Assembly: GCA_947172645.1 (NCBI GenBank)
Contig: CAMWBY010000006.1
Span: forward strand, 1-64,000
Direction: 5' to 3'
Length of the DNA: 64,000 nt
From: an uncultured Lachnospiraceae bacterium
GTDB lineage: Bacteria > Bacillota > Clostridia > Lachnospirales > Lachnospiraceae
Position 1 is the first letter of the stretch. Every line of letters starts with the position of its first letter. The notes under the pieces are model-generated. The model had not been told where the DNA came from. It saw only the letters and a program-made list of their open reading frames with translations, and did not search any database. Positions 16,800-23,973 of this stretch are shown piece by piece. Position numbers and translations under genes: made by a program.

Positions 16800-18344
16800 T
16801 TAATCGCCGATGGAATCTGTCACGGAAACCGTCACCTTCTTCTCATAGCAAGAGAAAATATGCTCTAGCTTCTTCTGCTCAGGCGCTTTCGTCACCACAC
16901 TCACTACAGGCACAATCACAAGCCCCGCCAACATACAGAATGCGCCGGCATTAATCGGGGACTGTAAATATGCAGGAAACTTCGAACGTACAAAAATATT
17001 GGCAAGCATCACGACTGTAGAGAACAAAAAGCTTACCCAGCAGGCAGCCTTAGTTGTCCGCTTCCAATACAGCCCATAGAGGAAAGGCGCAAGGAAAGCG
17101 CCCGCGAGCGCGCCCCAGCTCACACCCATAAGCTGCGCAATAAAGGTGACGTTAGAACGGTATTGAATCAACGCAAGTACCACGGAAATAGCGATAAATA
17201 CAACCAACAGCGCCCGCATCCATTTTACTTGTTCCTTCTCATCCATCTCCTTCATTATATTACCTTTAATGAAGTCAAGCGTCAAGGTAGAGCTGGATGC
17301 CAATACCAGGGAAGAAAGCGTGGACATAGAGGCGGAGAGTACCAGGATAACCACCACCGCAATCAGAATCGTGGGAAGCCCGGACAACATGGTAGGAACC
17401 ACCGAATCATAGCCATTGGCCGCTATATCAATCTTATCGCTGAAAAGCCGGCCAAAACCACCCAGGAAATAACAGCCGCCCGCAACAATTGTCGCAAAAA
17501 CCGTTGAGATAATCATTCCTTTGTTGATTGCGCTTTCACTTTTAATGGCATAAAATTTCTGTACCATCTGGGGCAAGCCCCAGGTTCCTAAGCTCGTAAG
17601 GATTACTACTCCAAGCAGCCCCGCAGGGTCAGGCCCAAAAAAGGAATTAAACACGCCCGGCGCCGCCGAAACCGTCTCGTCGCTTACCGCGGAAAGTTTG
17701 TCAAGCGCCGCAAGGAAACCTCCCTGGCTGTTTAACACCGCAAAGATTACGGCAATAATACCGAAAATCATGATGATACCTTGGATAAAATCATTGATTG
17801 CGGTAGCCATATAGCCCCCTGCAATGACATAAATTCCGGTGAGCAGTGCCATCACCACCACACATACACTGTAATCAATGTCAAACGCCATACCGAAAAG
17901 GCGGCTAAGTCCGTTGTAAAGACTGGCCGTGTAAGGAATCAGGAAAATAAAGATAATCGCCGAAGCCGCGAGCTTTAACGGCTTACTCTCAAAACGCTGC
18001 CCGAAAAATTCAGGCATGGTGGCGCTGTCCAAATGCTGCGTCATAATACGGGTACGGCGCCCCAACACCGCCCAGGCAAGAAGAGACCCAAGAAAGGCGT
18101 TCCCAAGCCCTGCCCAAGTTGCGGCAATCCCATATTTCCAGCCAAACTGACCTGCATATCCTACGAAGACAACTGCCGAGAAATAACTGGTCCCGTACGC
18201 GAAAGCCGTAAGCCACGGCCCCACGCTTCTTCCGCCAAGCACAAATCCGTTGACATCCGTTGCATGCCGGCGGCAGTAGAGCCCAATCCCAATCATAACG
18301 CCAAAAAAGATGATAAGCATCAATAGTTTGATAAATAAGTCCAT
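16800..18344 (-). CDS. Sodium:solute symporter family transporter
   Basis: The 514-residue integral membrane protein has about 13 hydrophobic segments and SSS-family signatures: FVLGGRSVGPWLTAFAYGTSYFSA near the start and GGYMATAINDFIQGIIMIFG (about residue 170). Later come SASMSTLSSLVLASSSTLTLD (about 330) and YRSNVTFIAQLMGVSWGALAGA. Members couple Na+ to uptake of amino acids, carboxylates or similar. Its place between the acyl-CoA synthetase and iorA suggests import (or export) of an arylacid or related carboxylate, which is inference. It is 15 bases downstream of the synthetase gene and clearly in the same operon. Confidence 0.85.
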   Translation of the reverse strand: MDLFIKLLMLIIFFGVMIGIGLYCRRHATDVNGFVLGGRSVGPWLTAFAYGTSYFSAVVFVGYAGQFGWKYGIAATWAGLGNAFLGSLLAWAVLGRRTRIMTQHLDSATMPEFFGQRFESKPLKLAASAIIFIFLIPYTASLYNGLSRLFGMAFDIDYSVCVVVMALLTGIYVIAGGYMATAINDFIQGIIMIFGIIAVIFAVLNSQGGFLAALDKLSAVSDETVSAAPGVFNSFFGPDPAGLLGVVILTSLGTWGLPQMVQKFYAIKSESAINKGMIISTVFATIVAGGCYFLGGFGRLFSDKIDIAANGYDSVVPTMLSGLPTILIAVVVILVLSASMSTLSSLVLASSSTLTLDFIKGNIMKEMDEKEQVKWMRALLVVFIAISVVLALIQYRSNVTFIAQLMGVSWGALAGAFLAPFLYGLYWKRTTKAACWVSFLFSTVVMLANIFVRSKFPAYLQSPINAGAFCMLAGLVIVPVVSVVTKAPEQKKLEHIFSCYEKKVTVSVTDSIGD

Positions 18345-18359
18345 TTCCGTTTTCTCCTC

Positions 18360-19997
18360 TTAATTTTTAATCTGTGCTTCCACAAGACTGCCGTGGCAGT
18401 ACCGCTCCCTGAGAAGCGGCTTCTCGATTTTCCCGGTAGGATTTCTCGGAACCTTTTCGAAAATAACCTTCCTGGGACGTTTATATCTGGGAAGCTCCCC
18501 GCAGAAATCTATAATTTCTTGCTCCGTGCAGGAAACACCCTCTTTCAGTTCGATAATCGCCGCGGCAATCTCCCCCAGCCTGGCGTCCGGCAGACCAATA
18601 ACGGCCACATCCTTAATCATGTCGTTCCGGCGCAGGAAGTCTTCAATCTGTACAGGATACAGATTCTCTCCTCCGGAGATAATGACATCCTTCTTACGGT
18701 CGACCAGATAGATGAATCCGTCCTCATCCATACGCGCCATGTCGCCCGTGTAGAGCCATCCGTCTTTTAAAACCTCATCGGTTGCCTCGGGATTCTTATA
18801 GTAGCACAGCATAACGCCAGGGCCATGGACTATGAGTTCACCCACGTCTCCCTGAGCCGTCTCATGCCCCTGCTCGTCCACAATCTTCGCCTCCCAGTGG
18901 TAACCCGGTTTCCCGATGGCTCCTACCTTATGTATATTGTCCACACCCAAATGTACGCAGCCGGGCCCTATCGATTCGCTTAAGCCGTAGTTTGTGTCGT
19001 ACTTATGATGCGGGAAGTGTTTCTTCCAACGCTGAATCAGACTCGGCGGCACAGGCTGCGCTCCGATATGCATCAAACGCCACTGCTCCAACAAGTAATG
19101 TCCCATCTCCACATTCCCGGAATCGATGGCATCCAGAAGGTCTTGCGCCCATGGTACCAACAGCCAAACGATTGTGCACTTTTCTTCCGTGACTGCCCGC
19201 AGTATCCACTCCGGCTTCACGCCTCTAAGAAGCACGGCTTTCCCGGCAGTGAGCAAAGAGCCAAACCAGTGCATCTTCGCCCCCGTATGGTATAAGGGAG
19301 GAATACACAAAAACACATCTTCCTTCGTCTGTCCGTGGTGGTTCTGCTCCGTCTCGCAGGAGGAACGCAGTGCCAGATGGTTATGCAGAATCGCTTTCGG
19401 GAACCCGGTGGTGCCGGAAGAGAAATAAATCGCCGCATAATCCGTCTCCTCCAAAGCCACAGGCGGTGCGCTGGACGAGCAAAATCCCATCAGTTTCAGG
19501 CAATCTTCCGTGTAAGACGGTCCGTCCGTTCCCGGGAAAAACATCATTCTCACCCCAGGAAGCTTATCTGCAATCGTATCCATACGACTGATAAACTCCG
19601 GCCCGAAGACCAACACCTCCACATCCGCAAGCTCCAGGCAATATTTTATCTCCTCCGCAGAATAACGGAAATTGAGGGGTACGGCCACACCGCCCGCTTT
19701 CAGAATCCCAAAATAAATGGGTAACCATTCCAGACAATTCATCATCAGGATACCCACCTTCGTCTCCCGCTTAAGCCCCCGGCTCAAAAGCAGATTGGCA
19801 AAGCGATTGGCCCGCCTGTCAAAATCCGCCCAACTCAGCTCCCGGCGGTAGGGCGCCCCGTTCGCCGCACTCTCAATAAGGCTCGCCTCCCGCCAGGTCA
19901 CGGCGCTGTCGCGCTCCTGGGAAGGATTCAGCTCCACAAGGGCCGTATCAGAACCGTATAATCTGGCATTACGCTCCAAAAAATCTGTGATTACCAT
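18360..19997 (-). CDS. AMP-forming acyl-CoA synthetase
   Basis: The start is placed at the ATG at 19997 (MVITDFLERNARLYG), preceded by AGGAGG; the in-frame ATG at 20024 lies before that site. It gives 545 residues. Motifs: AIYFSSGTTGFPKAILHNH (AMP/ATP loop), DTNYGLSESIGPGCVH, YTGDMARMDEDGFIYLVDR, DVIISGGENLYPVQIED and the C-terminal catalytic Lys in NPTGKIEKPLL. It makes acyl- or aryl-CoA from a free acid, ATP and CoA. A second, PaaK-type ligase lies in the same operon, so the two probably differ in substrate. Within the broad family (long-chain, cinnamate- or benzoate-like) the exact acid cannot be chosen. Confidence 0.88.
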   Translation of the reverse strand: MVITDFLERNARLYGSDTALVELNPSQERDSAVTWREASLIESAANGAPYRRELSWADFDRRANRFANLLLSRGLKRETKVGILMMNCLEWLPIYFGILKAGGVAVPLNFRYSAEEIKYCLELADVEVLVFGPEFISRMDTIADKLPGVRMMFFPGTDGPSYTEDCLKLMGFCSSSAPPVALEETDYAAIYFSSGTTGFPKAILHNHLALRSSCETEQNHHGQTKEDVFLCIPPLYHTGAKMHWFGSLLTAGKAVLLRGVKPEWILRAVTEEKCTIVWLLVPWAQDLLDAIDSGNVEMGHYLLEQWRLMHIGAQPVPPSLIQRWKKHFPHHKYDTNYGLSESIGPGCVHLGVDNIHKVGAIGKPGYHWEAKIVDEQGHETAQGDVGELIVHGPGVMLCYYKNPEATDEVLKDGWLYTGDMARMDEDGFIYLVDRKKDVIISGGENLYPVQIEDFLRRNDMIKDVAVIGLPDARLGEIAAAIIELKEGVSCTEQEIIDFCGELPRYKRPRKVIFEKVPRNPTGKIEKPLLRERYCHGSLVEAQIKN

Positions 19998-20020
19998 ATT
20001 ATGCTTCCTCCTTTTTCGTA

Positions 20021-20434
20021 TCATGTATTCTTGAAATCGCTGATAACATATCCGTTCATCGTGGCATGGGCCACGTAAGTCCCCAATTCATCCCGCACAT
20101 CCACCGCATAGAACGCCGTGGTCCGTCCATCCCGCAGACAGGAAGCCTCTGCAATCAGACGTTCTCCCTTGGCGGGGGAAAGAAAGGTTATGGACGCCTG
20201 TTGGCTGACCGTCTTTTTCTCAGAATATCCATTAGCCGCAACGGCACATGCGATATCCGCCAAAGTAAATATGGCGCCGCCCATAGGGACATTGTTCTCA
20301 TTCATATGCCGCTCCTCCAGAGTCAAGGAACAGACTGCCCTCCCCGGCTCTGCACAATCAATGACCACTCCTGTGGCATCCGTAGCAAAATGGTCGTTCT
20401 TAAAACGACTGCGAATCTCCTCTAAATCCGACAT
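20021..20434 (-). CDS. PaaI-family hotdog thioesterase
   Basis: A 137-residue hotdog-fold protein, started at the ATG at 20434 with GGAG seven bases upstream. The family region NNVPMGGAIFTLADIACAVAAN contains the catalytic-site Gly and Asp. It is followed by VSQQASITFLSPAKGERLIAEA and a terminal strand. PaaI-type enzymes hydrolyse aryl-CoA thioesters such as phenylacetyl-CoA. It is the first gene of the operon and lies 23 bases before the synthetase start. With IorAB it could release free arylacids and recycle CoA. Confidence 0.88.
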   Translation of the reverse strand: MSDLEEIRSRFKNDHFATDATGVVIDCAEPGRAVCSLTLEERHMNENNVPMGGAIFTLADIACAVAANGYSEKKTVSQQASITFLSPAKGERLIAEASCLRDGRTTAFYAVDVRDELGTYVAHATMNGYVISDFKNT

Positions 20435-20501
20435 GAGCAGACTCCTTTCCAAATCTCACGTTTTTCCTCTTTTTCGATTCGTATAGAAAACCGACTCTAA
20501 C

Positions 20502-20530
20502 ACTTTAGCACTTTTAATCGCTAAAGTCAA
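20502..20530 (-). promoter_or_regulatory. Promoter with embedded palindrome for the arylacetate operon
   Basis: On the minus strand TTGACT (20530-20525), a 17-base spacer and TAAAGT (20507-20502) form a sigma-A-type promoter about 65 bases before the PaaI start. The same bases form the inverted repeat ACTTTAGC-N10-GCTAAAGT, so a repressor dimer on it would block both boxes. A wider imperfect inverted repeat covers 20486-20541. Part of the region is the 3' end of the recombinase gene. Confidence 0.55.
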
Positions 20531-22259
20531 GAGCGGTTTTCACCACAATCCACTCTCTTCTGCCAATCGCCCTACTATAATATAGCTTCCCTTCCGCCTT
20601 GAGCTCCCGTATCCGCCTGTGCGCCATAGAAAGTGTGATTCCTATTTTCTCCGCCGTTTCCTTGGCTGTAATTCCGGGATTTTCCTGCATCAGCGCAAGA
20701 ATTTGTTTCTTCTGCGCCTCTATCATAGGATAAAAGGAGGTACTACAGTTTTGTGCCACGGCGAGGGTTTGTATAGATGGATTTTGCATAGACGGACTTT
20801 TCACACAAATGTCCATACGCGCCGGATATACCGTGATGTTTATGATATCCGGGATGGCTGCGTCGCCCTGCGCCTGCCCCATAGCTTCCTGCCCCAGACG
20901 CGCAGCCTGGTCTTTGATACGTTCTATTTTCTCCTGTAATTCCTTGTTTTTCTGTTGATAGACCCGGTCGTCAATCACGCCGTCCAAGAGTTTTTCCAAG
21001 AGAAGGTTTTGCCTGCATTCGGCCTGCCTCAAATTCCCATCAAGCATTTTTTGTCGTTCCCTTTTATTCTGTATATTCTGTGGGGCCGGCTTATGCATCT
21101 TTTGTCCGCATTCCTGTTCCAGGCACAAAAGCAGTTTCTTCTCATCCAAATGTATATTGTCACAACCCGCGCTGTTATCTCTTATAGCCTTTCTGACTTT
21201 ATCTCTGCGCAAACTGTCGGTCTTTCTGCCATGATGAAGATAATTGCTGCACTTCCACTCTGCCACCTGCCCCGACTTATTCCGCCGCACCGTCCGGTAG
21301 AAAGGTTCCCCGCAAAGTCCGCAGATAATTTTCCCCGACAGGAAGTGACGCCTTGCATCGCTATAACCTATATATTGTCCTTCATGATTCCGGTTCTCCT
21401 GTTTCCCCGTATTTTTCCTCTTCCTGCCGTCCAACGCCCTGTTTGCCGCTTCAAACAAACGCCCGTCCACAATGGCGGGAACTGCGCCCTCATGTACAAT
21501 CCATTCCGATTCCGGATTCTTTACAGTCTGCTTACTCTCAAACTCATAATGACGCTTATTCTGCACTACAGTTCCCATATAAACCGGATTGCGGATAATA
21601 TTCCGCACAACCGACGGCGAAATCATCTTTCCGTTCCTGTTCGCATATCCATTCTGGTAAAGAATCTCGGCGCTGGTATGGGTTCCGTATCCATCCGCCG
21701 ACAATCTGAAAATCATCCGTATCATTTCCGCTTCCCGTTCATGAACCACAATCCTGCCTCCGGGAAGCCTTTTCAGTCCGTACATCTGATTGGTGAATGC
21801 AAAACTTTTTCCTTCTCTCTGCCTGTTCCTGTGAGCATTGTTTATCTTCTTACTCAATTCCCTGCTGTACTCTTCCGCCAGAATCGCCTTAATCCCTGTA
21901 ACCAACGCATCGTCAGGCGTATAGAACTTTTTCTCAAGATACATGTAGAGTTTCTTGCCGTTTCTCTGCATCCGGTCTAAGAACAGATACCAGTCTTTCG
22001 TATTCCGCATGAGACGGTCCTGGCTTTTGATGACAATAATGTCAAACCTGCCTCCTTCCAAATCCTGGTATAACCTGTTATACTCGCTTCTGCCCTTCAC
22101 CGTCGTGCCGCTTTTTGCTTCCACATAAGTATCCGTTAATTCCCACCCCTGCTCACGCACACAGTTCCTGGATTCCTGCACCTGCTTCATCAGCGCGTCT
22201 TTTTGTCTTTCCTCCTCGGTACTGCAACGGTTATAAATCACTGCCCGCAGCTTCTCCAT
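20514..22259 (-). CDS. Large serine recombinase
   Basis: The 581-residue protein starts MEKLRAVIYNRCSTEEE, the resolvase domain with the nucleophile Ser at position 13, followed by SQDRLMRNTKDWYLFL. A recombinase domain follows (about 150-260: QMYGLKRLPGG, ILYQNGYANRNGKMISPSVV, IIRNPVYMGTVVQNK), then a zinc ribbon (CGLCGEPF...WKC) and a coiled coil near 400-450. The last 70 residues add a winged-helix-like part, QILALMQENPGITAKETAEKIG, not usual in phage integrases of this class. Start: GAGGTG upstream of ATG 22259. Such enzymes integrate or invert DNA. No phage or conjugation genes accompany it, so it is an orphan or the remains of an element. Confidence 0.9.
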   Translation of the reverse strand: MEKLRAVIYNRCSTEEERQKDALMKQVQESRNCVREQGWELTDTYVEAKSGTTVKGRSEYNRLYQDLEGGRFDIIVIKSQDRLMRNTKDWYLFLDRMQRNGKKLYMYLEKKFYTPDDALVTGIKAILAEEYSRELSKKINNAHRNRQREGKSFAFTNQMYGLKRLPGGRIVVHEREAEMIRMIFRLSADGYGTHTSAEILYQNGYANRNGKMISPSVVRNIIRNPVYMGTVVQNKRHYEFESKQTVKNPESEWIVHEGAVPAIVDGRLFEAANRALDGRKRKNTGKQENRNHEGQYIGYSDARRHFLSGKIICGLCGEPFYRTVRRNKSGQVAEWKCSNYLHHGRKTDSLRRDKVRKAIRDNSAGCDNIHLDEKKLLLCLEQECGQKMHKPAPQNIQNKRERQKMLDGNLRQAECRQNLLLEKLLDGVIDDRVYQQKNKELQEKIERIKDQAARLGQEAMGQAQGDAAIPDIINITVYPARMDICVKSPSMQNPSIQTLAVAQNCSTSFYPMIEAQKKQILALMQENPGITAKETAEKIGITLSMAHRRIRELKAEGKLYYSRAIGRREWIVVKTALDFSD

Positions 22260-22595
22260 GGGCCCACCTCTGTCTTTCCGGTGTGTCGTTTACCAATCGC
22301 ACACCGGCATATCTTGTTAAAGTCTATGCCTCATGGCTGTCCATCTTACCCACGCTTCTCACTTCTTCCAGTTAAACATGGTAATTACATCTATTATCAT
22401 CCTCTGCGCCATCGCCATGGCATTCTATAAACTGATTCAGAGTTTGGAACATTATTACCGGAAGAAATACTAGTACAGCGAAAATGAAAACATACAGATA
22501 CACAGAAATAAATCAAGCAACGCAATGGGCTGCGACAAAATACAAATCTGCCGCAGCCTTTCCATTTCTCCCACATTTCTTACCGACAAAAGAAC
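22260..22595. other. 336-base intergenic region between recombinase and secreted-protein genes
   Basis: The stretch holds the recombinase leader, a possible 31-codon plus-strand membrane peptide (22378-22473) and no recognisable RNA, repeat or strong terminator. The 3' flank of the secreted-protein gene at 22490-22595 shows no clear hairpin. Confidence 0.5.
22378..22473 (+). CDS. Possible small hydrophobic peptide, 31 residues
   Basis: An ATG-started frame encodes one membrane-like segment (MVITSIIILCAIAMAFYKLI) followed by a basic, aromatic tail ending YYRKKY. That is the shape of type I toxin peptides and other small membrane proteins. There is no good ribosome site, and an in-frame ATG at 22330 could extend it to 47 residues. 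Support is limited to the composition. Confidence 0.25.
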   Translation: MVITSIIILCAIAMAFYKLIQSLEHYYRKKY

Positions 22596-23198
22596 TTAGT
22601 ACTTAATCAAGGCGTACACTGCCTGTCCTGCCGTCGTATCAAATGTAACAGTCTCCGGATTATCATCCATATCGTTCAGAATCAATACATTGCCGCCCGG
22701 GCGTACAGCCACCACTGCAAAAGTCTTGCCTTCCTGTGTAAAAGACCTGGGAATACCTGCTCTTAAAGTAATTGTCGCGCCGTCTTCCGGAAGCAGGCAA
22801 AACCCATCAGACGTCATCTTCCCAATTTCAGCATCAATTGCCGGGCCTACAGCCGCCCCTAAATTCTTCGCAACGTTGTCAATACATAACTGTGCCAGAT
22901 AACTTTTCCTGCCGTCCATGTCTGAAATTCTTGCATAGGGCTTCTCTCCACTCGCAAGACCGTAGTTTTCCGCAATAGTCGCGCTGTCTGTAAGGTTGAC
23001 TATGCCATTCACGCCAGATGCAAGATAAACTCCCGGCAAATCAGATTTCACTCCTTCCACCGAACTTGTCATCGAAGTCTGTGCAAGCGTGATATTCGTA
23101 TCCCCTTCGGACGCCAATGCCCCCATACAAGGCGTCGTCAGCAACGCAACTGATAACATGCACAACAGAATCTTTTTGGTAATATTTATTCTCATCAT
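22596..23198 (-). CDS. Small secreted protein of unknown function
   Basis: The 200-residue product has a clear signal peptide: MMRINITKKILLCMLSVALL, then TTPCMGALAS with a likely cleavage at ALAS-EG. A GGAGG lies 11 bases before the first ATG. The mature part contains GVYLASGVNGIVNLTDSATI and GEKPYARISDMDGRKSYLAQ, and near the end TFAVVAVRPGGNVLILND. I recognise no domain. The mature protein has two Cys and no membrane anchor, so it is probably released or wall-associated. It stands alone, transcribed away from nrdG on the same strand. Confidence 0.75.
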   Translation of the reverse strand: MMRINITKKILLCMLSVALLTTPCMGALASEGDTNITLAQTSMTSSVEGVKSDLPGVYLASGVNGIVNLTDSATIAENYGLASGEKPYARISDMDGRKSYLAQLCIDNVAKNLGAAVGPAIDAEIGKMTSDGFCLLPEDGATITLRAGIPRSFTQEGKTFAVVAVRPGGNVLILNDMDDNPETVTFDTTAGQAVYALIKY

Positions 23199-23329
23199 TT
23201 TTCAATCTTCCTCCTCATGTGATTTATTTTTGTTATGGATTTAGTATGTCACAACACTGACATATTCTTGCATGCAATAACACTCAATTTATTGAAACAG
23301 CACAGAGAAATTTTTTCTATTATATATAA

Positions 23330-23373
23330 AAATCCCGGGGAAGAATCTGCCAAGAAATTCCACCCCGGGATTT
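23330..23373 (-). terminator. Terminator after nrdG
   Basis: An 11-bp GC-rich stem, AAATCCCGGGG (23330-23340) with CCCCGGGATTT (23363-23373). On the minus strand it is followed by TTTTTATA. It lies 45 bases after the nrdG stop. Confidence 0.8.
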
Positions 23374-23417
23374 ATATCCAACGTTGTTTGACTCAATCTG
23401 CCTTTTACGTAATTGCT

Positions 23418-23945
23418 TCACACATCATCATGCCATAATACAATCCCGCCGCTCTTTACGGATTCCTGCACCAATATGAGCCGCTGGTTAGCCGAGCCAC
23501 GAAACTGTAAGCTGATATCTTTCTGCTCCTTTATAAATTCCCCATCCACAAGCACATCAATATAAGACAAAAATTCCTCCATCTCATCCCACTGTTTACA
23601 GAACCGCCCCAAAACATCTTCTTCGAAACGGTATCCTGTGTAGCACCAGATGTTTTTCTTCGGATACGCCTGCCTCACCTTTCTCAAAAAGGGCAGCAGT
23701 GCCTGCCAGTTCGCATATTCAAGCGGTTCCCCGCCAAGCAGTGTCAGCCCAGCGATATAATCCGGCTCCAGAGCAGCAAGAATTTCCTCTTCAACACTCT
23801 CGTCAAAAGGTCGTCCATAGCCGAAATCCCAAGTCTCTTTATTAAAACATTCCCTGCAGTGATGGGTACATCCGCTCACAAAAAGCGTTACCCGCACACC
23901 GGGTCCATTGGCTATATCGCAATTTTTGATTTCAGAATAGTTCAT
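23418..23945 (-). CDS. nrdG: Anaerobic ribonucleotide reductase activating protein
   Basis: A radical-SAM activase of 175 residues, started at the ATG at 23945 with GGAGG upstream. The cluster motif is CTHHCRECFN (CxxxCxxC). Preceding residues NGPGVRVTLFVSG and the later LTLLGGEPLEYAN and NIWCYTGYRFEE are typical. It uses SAM and a 4Fe-4S cluster to install the glycyl radical on NrdD. It follows nrdD by 28 bases and ends at a strong terminator, forming a two-gene operon. Confidence 0.95.
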   Translation of the reverse strand: MNYSEIKNCDIANGPGVRVTLFVSGCTHHCRECFNKETWDFGYGRPFDESVEEEILAALEPDYIAGLTLLGGEPLEYANWQALLPFLRKVRQAYPKKNIWCYTGYRFEEDVLGRFCKQWDEMEEFLSYIDVLVDGEFIKEQKDISLQFRGSANQRLILVQESVKSGGIVLWHDDV

Positions 23946-23973
23946 CTTCCGCCTCCGCCATGCCCGATACTGC

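Noticed and set aside
20514..23198. Prophage or conjugative element around the recombinase
   Set aside because: No structural, replication or transfer genes, and no flanking direct repeats seen.
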